Source: Candidatus Delongbacteria bacterium (GTDB taxonomy: Bacteria; JAGOEH01). Taken from it: a stretch of DNA of 9,963 nt. Made by a program: the position numbers and the translations under genes. Below the pieces are notes generated by a model. The model was not told the origin of the DNA and did not search any database. It was given only the letters and a program-made list of their open reading frames with translations. The stretch is taken from positions 1 through 9,963 of the forward strand of contig JAGOEH010000111.1 of NCBI GenBank assembly GCA_017997825.1, in the 5' to 3' direction. This document shows, piece by piece, positions 1 through 6,016 of the stretch (its first letter is position 1; every line of letters starts with the position of its first letter).

Positions 1-960
1 GTAATACTCGGCCAGGGTCATAGCCGTATAGACGGAAGCTTCACGGGCGGCCACCGGCATATTGGAGGTATTACAGATAATGGTGGTCCGTTCCATCAGT
101 TTTCGGCCGGTGCGGGGATCATCCAGTTCGGGAAACTCGGTGAAGAGCTCCACCACCTCATTGGCACGCTCACCGCACGCCGCTACAATAATCAGATCGG
201 CTTCGGCATTCTTCGACAAACTGTGCTGAAGAACGGTTTTCCCGCAACCGAACGGACCCGGAATAAAACCGGTCCCCCCCTCTACGATCGGATTCAGGGT
301 ATCAATCGTTCGAATACCCGTTTCCATCAGCTTGAAGGGACGCGGTTTTTCACGATACAGCTTGATTGGAATTTTAACCGGCCATTTCTGGGTCATGGTT
401 ACCGGAATCTCATTATTTTTGCTGTCCAACAAAACAGCCACCGGATCATCGATTTTGTATTGACCGGCCGGCATAATCTTCTTCAGAATAAAAGCCCCGT
501 CCAATTTAAAGGGCACCATAATCTTATGAGCGATCCAGCTTTCTTTCACCTCTCCCAGCCAATCCCCGGGATGCACCGTTTCGCCTTCTTTCATCAAGGG
601 TTCAAAATCCCAGACACTCGTTTCATCCAGCGGAAAGGTATATTCCCCGCGCTGGAGGAAAATGTGCTCCATCTTATTGAGATCATTCTGCAGCCCGTCA
701 TAGTTCCGGGAGAGCATCCCCGGTCCCAGCGTCACTTCCAGCATATGTCCCATGAATTCGGCCGTATGCCCGACTTTCAAACCGCGCGTACTTTCAAAAA
801 CCTGAACAAAGGCTTTATTCCCCATAACCTTGATAACTTCGGCCATCAACTTGGTTCCATCCAGATCGATATAGCAAATCTCATTCTGTGAAACCGGGCC
901 GTCAACTTCGACCGTTACCAGATTGGCAATAATGCCGACGACTTTACCTTTCGATGCCAT
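1..960 (-). CDS. atpA: V/A-type ATP synthase catalytic subunit A (N-terminal 320 residues, cut by window edge)
   Basis: This is the catalytic, nucleotide-binding subunit of the cytoplasmic V1/A1 head, which couples ATP hydrolysis or synthesis to ion transport across the membrane. The visible 320 residues start with the beta-barrel domain (MASKGKVVGIIANLVTVEVD). Next come the conserved GPGMLSRNYDGLQ segment (residues 79-91) and the long non-homologous insert specific to subunit A. The Walker A P-loop GPFGCGKT is at residues 235-242, followed by the CGERANEVVE segment (262-271). The frame is open to base 1, so the C-terminal part lies outside the window. The ATG at 960 is supported by GGAGGA eight to nine bases upstream, placed inside the preceding DUF2764 gene, whose end it overlaps by 17 bases. 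It is the third gene of a leftward operon, presumably followed by subunits B, D, I and K. Family assignment is very secure; the direction of catalysis (synthesis or pumping) and the ion cannot be read here. Confidence 0.97.
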   Translation of the reverse strand, partial: MASKGKVVGIIANLVTVEVDGPVSQNEICYIDLDGTKLMAEVIKVMGNKAFVQVFESTRGLKVGHTAEFMGHMLEVTLGPGMLSRNYDGLQNDLNKMEHIFLQRGEYTFPLDETSVWDFEPLMKEGETVHPGDWLGEVKESWIAHKIMVPFKLDGAFILKKIMPAGQYKIDDPVAVLLDSKNNEIPVTMTQKWPVKIPIKLYREKPRPFKLMETGIRTIDTLNPIVEGGTGFIPGPFGCGKTVLQHSLSKNAEADLIIVAACGERANEVVELFTEFPELDDPRTGRKLMERTTIICNTSNMPVAAREASVYTAMTLAEYY

Positions 961-1804
961 GCTTTTTTCCTCCATTTATTGAAAATGCTTCAGGAAATAC
1001 AAAACTGGATTCCATATCTTTGATGATTCGATTAAAAAGCTTCATGCCAAGCTCATGATCCAGCTTCAACCAGCGTTCCAGGATCCCCAGCTTGATGACA
1101 AAACTCAGCACACGCTCGATCGAAAAGTAGTGAAAGAAAACCTGCTGATCCAGATAATCCCAGCGGAGTATATCCAATCCCTTTTCGCGCTCGATCAGCT
1201 CCTCATTTTCAAACCAATGGATAATAGTATCAATGAATGGAAAATCTTTTCCCAGACCGAAATCAGCGGCATTACTCCGCCGAATCGCCTCCGCCACCGG
1301 ATTATCGCCGATCAATTCCGATTCGGCCGGTAGCTTAAATTTTCGACAGGTCAAACCAACCAGACAATTCCGGAGATTCAGATCAAATTCAAACCAATCC
1401 CGCAAAAATTGATTGGGAAGAGCCGCCATCGCTTGATAATAAAGAGCCGTCAGTTGGTTTTCCCAGGAAAGATTTTGATCGACCGGCTGATCATTTTTAT
1501 ATGCCTCGATGAACCGAATCAGATAAGCCGGAAGATACTGGGGATCCCGAATCTCCTCCTCCAGTTCATCCTGAGTAAACTGTCCGTCAGGATCGAACGG
1601 CTGATTATTTTTAAGCAGCAGATTCAACAGATTCTTATTATCAATCGGCAGAAAAAGTTGGTTCAGCAGAGCGTCATCATCCGGATGGAGTTCATTTTTC
1701 AGCTCACATCGGAATCGTTGTTGAGTCACTACGAGTTTGGCATCTTCAATCATTATATCCGGCAGACCGGCTACCAGACAATAATAATTTCTCTGCATCA
1801 TCAT
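944..1804 (-). CDS. DUF2764 family protein of the V-type ATPase operon
   Basis: This 286-residue soluble protein has no signal peptide or membrane segment. Its N-terminus (YYCLVAGLPDI, residues 7-17), the acidic and aromatic, mostly helical body and its place between subunits E and A match DUF2764. That family is known from V-ATPase operons of Bacteroidetes and Spirochaetes (for example the gene between E and A in Borrelia). Its role is not established. These operons usually lack a recognisable subunit C, so a C/d-like central-stalk role is a reasonable inference and not shown by the sequence. The ATG at 1804 overlaps the TGA of subunit E (ATGA, four bases). Two further ATG codons follow directly, so the true start could be one or two codons later. 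The 3' end overlaps subunit A by 17 bases, giving tight coupling of all three genes. Confidence 0.88.
   Translation of the reverse strand: MMMQRNYYCLVAGLPDIMIEDAKLVVTQQRFRCELKNELHPDDDALLNQLFLPIDNKNLLNLLLKNNQPFDPDGQFTQDELEEEIRDPQYLPAYLIRFIEAYKNDQPVDQNLSWENQLTALYYQAMAALPNQFLRDWFEFDLNLRNCLVGLTCRKFKLPAESELIGDNPVAEAIRRSNAADFGLGKDFPFIDTIIHWFENEELIEREKGLDILRWDYLDQQVFFHYFSIERVLSFVIKLGILERWLKLDHELGMKLFNRIIKDMESSFVFPEAFSINGGKKHGIER
968..973 (-). promoter_or_regulatory. Ribosome binding site of subunit A, inside the DUF2764 gene
   Basis: GGAGGA lies on the minus strand seven bases before the ATG at 960 (eight if GGAGG is taken as the core). It is embedded in the last codons of the upstream gene, which stops 17 bases after this ATG begins. 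The site fixes the start of subunit A and suggests translational coupling with DUF2764. Confidence 0.8.
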
Positions 1805-2418
1805 TGTCCTCCGTAAAGAACCCGGATGGTTCTTGGACGGAGATAGGTTTTAAAGAAGTTTTCAAAATCCTCATCGGTGAAACTGACTTTATAGGCGCCA
1901 TCTTTAGGACCGATGGTGAAACCGCCCTTCATCTCCTCATCAAACTGAATCAGTATTCCCTTTTGGACCAGCTGAGCTCCCTGGGCCAGAAAAAAGGCCT
2001 CCAGGTCCTTTTCATACTGTTTGGGTAAAAACAGAGCCAGATCGGCTTTTTCCGCCTGATGAGGAGCCCAGTTTTGAACCGCCGTCAGAATAATCTTCTT
2101 CAAGAATTCCGTATCCTTGAAGGCATCCTGAACGGCCGGCTCCACAATTTGAGCCGTGATCAGGTTGACGATCTGCTGTTTGATGGCACTGATGGCCTGC
2201 TGGGCAGCAAGCTTGACTTCCGACTGAACATTTTTACGAATCTCTTCCGAGCGTTTTTCCGCCTGCTCAATAATTGCATTGGCCTCTTTTTGAGCTTCCT
2301 TAACCGCCTTTTCAGCCTCCTGCCGGGCTTTGGCCTTAATCTGCTCCGCTTCTTCCCTGGCCTTTACAACCCCTTCATTATAGATTCGTTCTGTTAATTC
2401 CTGAAGTTTGCTTTCCAT
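1801..2418 (-). CDS. atpE: V/A-type ATP synthase subunit E (peripheral stalk)
   Basis: Subunit E forms, with its partner, the peripheral stalk that holds the V1/A1 head against the membrane sector. The 205-residue product fits the family length. It has a long charged helix rich in Ala, Glu, Lys and Gln at about residues 1-90 (for example AREEAEQIKAKARQEAEKAV), typical of the stalk coiled coil. A globular C-terminal half ends in KGGFTIGPKDGAYKVSFTDE (around 165-183), the usual C-terminal signature, with RIRVLY-like residues at the end. GGAGG precedes the ATG at 2418 by six bases. It is the first gene of the operon, about 40 bases downstream of a strong promoter, and it overlaps the next gene by four bases. 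The symbol atpE follows V-type naming and is not the F-type c subunit. Confidence 0.93.
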   Translation of the reverse strand: MESKLQELTERIYNEGVVKAREEAEQIKAKARQEAEKAVKEAQKEANAIIEQAEKRSEEIRKNVQSEVKLAAQQAISAIKQQIVNLITAQIVEPAVQDAFKDTEFLKKIILTAVQNWAPHQAEKADLALFLPKQYEKDLEAFFLAQGAQLVQKGILIQFDEEMKGGFTIGPKDGAYKVSFTDEDFENFFKTYLRPRTIRVLYGGQ

Positions 2419-2462
2419 ACAGCTCCTCCGTTTTGGGTTGGGATCGATTCTTAGTACCGATC

Positions 2463-2491
2463 TATATAATGAATTTTTAAACCTTTGTCAA
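2463..2491 (-). promoter_or_regulatory. Sigma-70-type promoter of the V-ATPase operon
   Basis: On the minus strand, a perfect -35 TTGACA (2491-2486), a 17-base spacer and a -10 TATATA (2468-2463) stand upstream of subunit E. A start of transcription near 2456 would leave a leader of about 38 bases ending in the GGAGG of the first gene. No other gene start lies between. The match to consensus is strong enough to predict high, housekeeping-type expression. Confidence 0.82.
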
Positions 2492-2610
2492 TTCTTTTTT
2501 TCACCTTTATAATCCTTGTTTCCAGATACTTAAGAAAGATTTTGAAAAGTTTTAAAGCCATCCGGCGGTTCACCGACTGACTTTTTTCATGGCTGCTGTT
2601 TGGGTTTTAA

Positions 2611-2632
2611 CCGGCCGGAAATCGGCGGCCGG
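2611..2632 (-). terminator. GC-rich hairpin after the L,D-transpeptidase gene
   Basis: The arms CCGGCCG and CGGCCGG (7 bp, all G-C) enclose an eight-base loop, 18 bases after the transpeptidase stop on the minus strand. They are followed by TTAAAAC, a poor T-tract. On the plus strand the hairpin is followed by GCTGATTTTC. It probably acts as a weak terminator separating the transpeptidase from the V-ATPase promoter further left. Confidence 0.5.
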
Positions 2633-2649
2633 GCTGATTTTCAAATCAT

Positions 2650-3585
2650 TCAGCGAAGACGGATAAGGCGTTGGAGACTTGAACGTTCCCGTAGCGTCAT
2701 GGGAAGTTCATTCACCAGTGAATCCGCTTGTTCCAGAGACTGAGCGATCAGGATCCGTTCTCCGGGGTAGAGTCGCGAATAGATCCGCTCCATGTCCTCC
2801 GATTGTATGGCGACACAACCGCTGGTGCGATGGGATTCATCATCCAGGTGGAATAAAATGGCGCTGCCGGCATCCAGACACCGGTTCGGGCCATAGTTGT
2901 AATTTATCATGGCACACCGGGAGTAATCACGGATAGCCAAATTCTCCCGGCGATAATACCGAATCACTAATCCGGATGAATCCACATACTCATTCCCTCT
3001 AAACCCATCAGGAATATAGCGCAACCGATCTCCAACCTTGCCGAACTCATTCACCATCCCATCATAGCAACAGATCGAATCGGATGATCGAGTATAGTAT
3101 TTTCCGTATCGCGCGCCCCACATTTTCAAACTGTCTTGACACCTTTGAAGCATAGGGAAATAGTCCAGATTGGTATAAAAAGCCCCAAATTGAAATACCC
3201 CAAGCGGGGTTTTTCCATCGCCCTCCCGTTTATCAGCCGTAAACCCATGACGTCCGACAAACACCCGTCGGCATCGGTCGCCCGCAACGAATTCATCATT
3301 CTGTCTGATCAGGATATGTAATGAGGCCTGATTGAGACCGGCCGGAGGATAATCGATGCTATCCCCGATAATCATAACAATTTCTCGATCCAGATAATCC
3401 TGATCCGATTGGCAAACCAGTTCAGAACGAATCAGATTGAAGTCACCGCCGTCTCTTATCTGAGGAAGATTTAAAGCTTTGAGATCGGCCAACTCCCGGT
3501 CGCAGGGATTCGGCTGCCCCACCGTAATCGACACGAATACATTGATCCAGATCACCAGGCCAACCAGCCCGAAACGGTATTTCAT
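2650..3585 (-). CDS. Exported L,D-transpeptidase (YkuD-type catalytic domain)
   Basis: L,D-transpeptidases make 3-3 cross-links in peptidoglycan or attach proteins to it, outside the cytoplasmic membrane, using a catalytic cysteine. Counted from the ATG at 3585 (311 residues), the protein begins with a signal peptide (MKYRFGLVGLVIWINVFVSI). It carries the family motif GDGKTPLGVF from residue 122 and ends its catalytic part with FHLDDESHRTSGCVAI, where His246 and/or His252 and Cys257 (in SGC) are the probable active-site residues. The 130-residue stretch between the two motifs holds several extra cysteines and aromatics. The frame is open upstream to a TTG at 3651, but that would lie inside the promoter at 3631-3658. 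An ATG at 3624 sits about at the predicted transcript start. The ATG at 3585 has only AGGA directly abutting, so its ribosome site is weak. The gene is divergent from the glutamate racemase, another cell-wall gene. Confidence 0.85.
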   Translation of the reverse strand: MKYRFGLVGLVIWINVFVSITVGQPNPCDRELADLKALNLPQIRDGGDFNLIRSELVCQSDQDYLDREIVMIIGDSIDYPPAGLNQASLHILIRQNDEFVAGDRCRRVFVGRHGFTADKREGDGKTPLGVFQFGAFYTNLDYFPMLQRCQDSLKMWGARYGKYYTRSSDSICCYDGMVNEFGKVGDRLRYIPDGFRGNEYVDSSGLVIRYYRRENLAIRDYSRCAMINYNYGPNRCLDAGSAILFHLDDESHRTSGCVAIQSEDMERIYSRLYPGERILIAQSLEQADSLVNELPMTLRERSSLQRLIRLR

Positions 3586-3630
3586 TCCTGAAACGTTCTG
3601 AAACAGAATCCTATGAGTTGTCATATCCCA

Positions 3631-3658
3631 TATATATCCTTTTTTTAACAAATTTCAA
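3631..3658 (-). promoter_or_regulatory. Promoter of the L,D-transpeptidase gene
   Basis: On the minus strand, TTGAAA (3658-3653), a 16-base spacer and TATATA (3636-3631) predict a transcript start near 3624. This rules out the TTG at 3651 as the translation start and favours the ATG at 3585, with a leader of about 40 bases. It lies back-to-back with the racemase promoter. Confidence 0.65.
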
Positions 3659-3680
3659 GTTTTAATTTTTTAAATCAGGC

Positions 3681-3709
3681 TTGATTTTTATTTTAGAAGA
3701 TTCTATACT
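3681..3709 (+). promoter_or_regulatory. Promoter of the glutamate racemase gene
   Basis: TTGATT (3681-3686), a 17-base spacer and TATACT (3704-3709) predict a transcript start near 3716. The TTG that would open the longest racemase frame is the first half of this -35 box, so that longer protein cannot be made from this transcript. The leader to the ATG at 3825 is about 109 bases; I see no riboswitch or attenuator in it. Confidence 0.7.
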
Positions 3710-3824
3710 GAAAACGTTTTATCAGCATCGAAGACCAATGATCGGTCAACGCGGACGATCACGCTCCGGAACCCATCCCGATCCGTCAGGTTCCATAAAA
3801 CCTCTTAACCGACTGAGGCGTCTT

Positions 3825-4679
3825 ATGACACTGGTTTTTACCGATTCAGGCCTGGGAGGATTATCCGTCATGGCCGAGTTTATCGAATCCTGTCCCCAGG
3901 CCGGGATGTTCGAACGGATTGTTTTTTTCAATGCCCTCTATCAAAACGGTATGGGCTATAATACCATGAAAACCCAGGAGGAGAAAATCCGGATTTTCGA
4001 TCGTGCACTGTTTGCCATGGACCAGCAATTCAATCCCGTGTTCATCGCTATTGCCTGCAATACGTTATCTGCGCTCTTTCCATCCACCGCATTCTTTTCA
4101 CGGCGTCCGGGAAAGGGGATCTCTATCGTATCCACCGGGCGCTCGATGATTCAGAACTACCGCCAAGAAAAGCCCGACATCCCGATCTGGGTTGTCGCAA
4201 CCCCAATCACGATTCGCTCCGGCATCTACCAATTCGAGACTGGCGATATCCAGCCGTGGGCAGCGGATGGGTTGGCAAGTGCTATCGAAACCGATATTCA
4301 TGGCATCCAGGTTCGGGAAACCATTGCGACACTCTTTCATCATATCCGTCAGCACGATCCAATCACCCGGCGCCTGGCTCTCTTTCTCGGATGTACCCAC
4401 TTCGGTTATGCCGCCCCACTGTTTTTGAACCAGGCCGCTGAATTCGAGCTGGACATCGATCGGATCTTAGATCCCAATTCCGCGTTCGCTCACAATCTGG
4501 CATCCGGAGTTCCGCAAACGGCAGATTCACCCCGTTTAGCCCCACCGAATCTCCAGATCTACTCCCGCACTGAAATCCCCCCCCATGAAAAGCTGAATAT
4601 GATTAACCTAATCCGACCATTATCCCCCCGCGTAGCCTCGGCCCTCGATCACTATACACTAAATCCCGATCTGTTCTAA
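3825..4679 (+). CDS. murI: Glutamate racemase (divergent)
   Basis: Glutamate racemase interconverts L- and D-glutamate in the cytoplasm to supply D-Glu for peptidoglycan, with two cysteines as acid/base pair. From the ATG at 3825 the product has 284 residues, the normal family size. It shows DSGLGGLSV (Asp7, Ser8), ACNTLSA with Cys78, ATPITIRSGIYQ, and GCTHFGY with Cys190. The two cysteines are 112 residues apart, as in known MurI proteins. The longer frame upstream encodes a basic, low-quality extension crossing the promoter. GAGG six bases before 3825 supports the shorter start. The segment that normally reads PYG is changed to MGYN, and the usual CTHYPLL reads CTHFGYA, so it is a divergent member. 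An Asp/Glu racemase with altered specificity cannot be excluded. Divergent L,D-transpeptidase neighbour supports a cell-wall role. Confidence 0.85.
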   Translation: MTLVFTDSGLGGLSVMAEFIESCPQAGMFERIVFFNALYQNGMGYNTMKTQEEKIRIFDRALFAMDQQFNPVFIAIACNTLSALFPSTAFFSRRPGKGISIVSTGRSMIQNYRQEKPDIPIWVVATPITIRSGIYQFETGDIQPWAADGLASAIETDIHGIQVRETIATLFHHIRQHDPITRRLALFLGCTHFGYAAPLFLNQAAEFELDIDRILDPNSAFAHNLASGVPQTADSPRLAPPNLQIYSRTEIPPHEKLNMINLIRPLSPRVASALDHYTLNPDLF

Positions 4680-4680
4680 T

Positions 4681-4712
4681 AAAAAACCGGTACCCCCATC
4701 GGGGATACCGGT
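4681..4712 (-). terminator. Rho-independent terminator of the TonB-like gene
   Basis: The hairpin at 4686-4712 has arms ACCGGTACCCCC and GGGGATACCGGT (11 of 12 pairs) and a three-base loop. On the minus strand it is followed by TTTTTTATTAG. The T-tract is only on this side, so it terminates the leftward TonB-like gene. It also sits directly after the racemase stop, where it may serve weakly for the convergent transcript. Confidence 0.88.
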
Positions 4713-4736
4713 CGTCATCGAGAAAAAGGAGTCGTC

Positions 4737-5132
4737 TTATTTGGTGGTTGAAGCGTTGTGTTTATCATCCAGTTGAAATTTAACCGGAATCGTGTACCAG
4801 AGTTTGACCGGCTTATTATCCACCATGGCCGGAGAAAATTTATAGTGCTTAACCGCGTCGATGGCCGCATTGGCCAGGCTTTCATTCTTAGACGAATTCT
4901 TGATCACCTCAACCTTTTCAGACATGATATTACCATCCTTGTCCAGAGCGACCCGTACATAAACCACGCCTTCTACCCTGGATTTCACGGCATCTTCCGG
5001 ATACTCGGCCTTGACTTTTTCCGTTATAACCGGTTCCTGTCCGCCCGAGGGTAGAAAATCCAAAATATCGTCCGCCATTATGGTAGCACAACTTAAGGCT
5101 ACCGCCACCAAACCAATCATCATCTTTTTCAT
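4737..5132 (-). CDS. Small exported protein with a TonB C-terminal domain
   Basis: The TonB C-terminal domain normally contacts outer-membrane transporters or other envelope proteins in the periplasm. From the ATG at 5132 (131 residues) the product has a signal sequence (MKKMMIGLVAVALSCATIMA) with probable cleavage after Ala20. Cys15 in ALSC is a poor lipobox, so lipidation is a less likely alternative. The domain runs from YPEDAV (44-49) through EGVVYVRVALDKDGNI (54-69) and FSPAMVDNKPVKLWY to PVKFQL (116-121). There is no long membrane anchor and no proline-rich spacer, so it is not a classic TonB that transmits energy from ExbBD. Domain-only proteins like this are common but their function is mostly unknown. 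The start is fixed by AAAGGAG seven bases upstream; the frame extends 11 codons further to an ATG at 5165 without a comparable site. No exbB, exbD or receptor gene is nearby. Confidence 0.85.
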   Translation of the reverse strand: MKKMMIGLVAVALSCATIMADDILDFLPSGGQEPVITEKVKAEYPEDAVKSRVEGVVYVRVALDKDGNIMSEKVEVIKNSSKNESLANAAIDAVKHYKFSPAMVDNKPVKLWYTIPVKFQLDDKHNASTTK

Positions 5133-5139
5133 TGCCACT

Positions 5140-5146
5140 CTCCTTT
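5140..5146 (-). promoter_or_regulatory. Ribosome binding site of the TonB-like gene
   Basis: AAAGGAG on the minus strand stands seven bases before the ATG at 5132. It decides this start, which begins exactly at a normal signal peptide, against the upstream in-frame ATG at 5165. Confidence 0.85.
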
Positions 5147-5170
5147 GGTTAGTCATCGCATTCATAAATC

Positions 5171-5210
5171 AAAGGATTTTGGACTTAACCGGTTAAGCTA
5201 AAATCTCTTT
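5171..5210. repeat. Long inverted repeat centred on a 14-bp perfect palindrome, in the TonB-like gene leader
   Basis: The core CTTAACCGGTTAAG (5184-5197) is a perfect palindrome. It is flanked by AAAGGATTTT on the left and AAAATCTCTTT on the right, which are complementary with one unpaired base. The whole 40 bases could form a long imperfect stem. It lies about 40-80 bases upstream of the TonB-like start and outside any gene, so it is either an operator or an RNA hairpin of the leader. No good -10/-35 pair for the TonB-like gene was found around it. Confidence 0.6.
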
Positions 5211-5426
5211 TATCCTATTCCCGACTTAATATACGTCGCCGTTTCAGTTTTGTTTCATGGACTTTGATAAAAATATGGATATCATACCCTTACCTCATCC
5301 ATTCCTTATATTATGATGATTGATTGATGATTTGCCTTGCCCGGAGAGAGAAGCGGAAGAGAATCGATGCCGGTACCAATCGGAAGAAAAACTGATTCCT
5401 TACCATCCCCATCGAAATCCAAAATC

Positions 5427-5455
5427 GGAGTCGGAGAGAGGATCCCCCCGACTCC
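5427..5455 (-). terminator. Terminator after the 49-residue membrane protein gene
   Basis: On the minus strand GGAGTCGGGGGGA pairs along all 13 positions with TCTCTCCGACTCC (two G-U pairs) around a TCC loop, 10 bases after the TAG. It is followed by GATTTTGGATTT, a moderate T-tract. The plus side lacks a T-tract. It closes the small-protein operon and separates it from the TonB-like gene. Confidence 0.75.
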
Positions 5456-5465
5456 AGTCGATTGC

Positions 5466-5615
5466 CTATCCTTTAAAAATAGCGTATAAAACAGCCAATA
5501 GAAGACAGACACCAAAACTGATGATCAATCCGAGCGGACTCTTGGTGGCGTTGGTATCCGATTTCGTCTGATCTTCCGTTATAGTCGCGTTATCAATACC
5601 CGGTTGGTGGCTCAT
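5466..5615 (-). CDS. 49-residue single-pass membrane protein
   Basis: I do not recognise this family. The protein starts MSHQPGIDNATITEDQ and has a polar N-terminal half rich in Thr, Asp and Asn (residues 1-27). A single hydrophobic segment follows at about 28-47 (LGLIISFGVCLLLAVLYAIF) and it ends with Lys-Gly. This suggests a tail-anchored or single-span inner-membrane peptide. AAGGAG seven bases before the ATG is one of the best ribosome sites of the window, and a strong hairpin terminator begins 10 bases after the TAG. Together these make a real gene likely despite its size. It lies 50 bases downstream of the 116-residue membrane protein on the same strand and is probably co-transcribed. 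No function can be assigned. Confidence 0.72.
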   Translation of the reverse strand: MSHQPGIDNATITEDQTKSDTNATKSPLGLIISFGVCLLLAVLYAIFKG

Positions 5616-5665
5616 TCTTTTTCTCCTTCACGATATAAAAAATAATCCGTTACTGTATCCTACGC

Positions 5666-6016
5666 TTACAGAGAAAAAGAGAGCGGGGGACTGCGCAGCA
5701 TCCATAACCAGGTGCTGACTAATGAATAGCGAATCAAAGGCAGTAAGCTTCGACGGCTCCGCCAATAGGATAATAAAGCGCGAAAAACCATACCGGAACA
5801 ACTCCAGCATACCAACCACCATAACACCATAAATCCGATCCGGCCCATCATCACTTTCTGCCATCCAATACCCTCCGTAACCAAAGGGGCTATGCCATAG
5901 TAATTCTCCTGAACCGCAGATCCGTTCAAGGTATTGATTATCGGTGGCTGGGGAAGCAATACGATAATGATCGTGATCATGATCACCAGTTCAATTCGCG
6001 GAATTGGTATTCGCAT
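5666..6016 (-). CDS. Hypothetical small membrane protein, 116 residues
   Basis: I do not recognise this protein. A hydrophobic segment at about residues 9-24 (LVIMITIIIVLLPQPP) is followed by a polar stretch (about 28-53). A second, tryptophan-rich hydrophobic segment at about 58-82 (RIGFMVLWWLVCWSCSGMVF) is followed by an Arg-rich loop (YWRSRRS). A third weaker hydrophobic segment lies at 92-112. The positive loop after the second span is a normal topology signal, which argues for a real membrane protein. Against it, the ATG at 6016 has only a weak GGGAT upstream, and another open frame overlaps on the same strand (5628-5864). It would be the first gene of a pair with the 49-residue protein. 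Confidence is moderate. Confidence 0.5.
   Translation of the reverse strand: MRIPIPRIELVIMITIIIVLLPQPPIINTLNGSAVQENYYGIAPLVTEGIGWQKVMMGRIGFMVLWWLVCWSCSGMVFRALLSYWRSRRSLLPLIRYSLVSTWLWMLRSPPLSFSL
5973..5986. repeat. 14-bp perfect palindrome of CRP/FNR type
   Basis: GTGATCATGATCAC is its own reverse complement and matches the core GTGA-N6-TCAC of CRP-family operators. It falls in codons 11-15 of the 116-residue frame, whose Val-Ile-Met-Ile-Thr codons could produce it by chance, and about 230 bases upstream of the chemoreceptor promoter. Confidence 0.4.

Larger units (their letters stand above)
5133..5465. other. Intergenic stretch between the TonB-like gene and the 49-residue membrane protein
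   Basis: These 333 bases hold the ribosome site of the TonB-like gene, the inverted repeat at 5171-5210 and the terminator at 5427-5455. The open frames across 5306-5571 on both strands are out of phase with the small gene, lack ribosome sites and cross the terminator, so I do not call them genes. A TATATT at about 5229-5234 on the minus strand is a possible -10 box but has no acceptable -35. Confidence 0.5.

Noticed and set aside
223-891. Long plus-strand open frame of 222 codons
   Set aside because: It is the antisense shadow of V-ATPase subunit A, whose frame shows the Walker A motif and full family similarity.
5306-5571. Open frames on both strands across 5306-5571 (69 and 83 codons)
   Set aside because: They overlap the 49-residue gene out of phase and cross its terminator; they lack ribosome sites and recognisable features.
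5628-5864. Minus-strand frame of 78 codons overlapping the 116-residue protein
   Set aside because: It has no clear ribosome site and a less convincing membrane topology, and it runs into the ribosome site of the 49-residue gene. The 116-residue frame explains the region better, though not with certainty.
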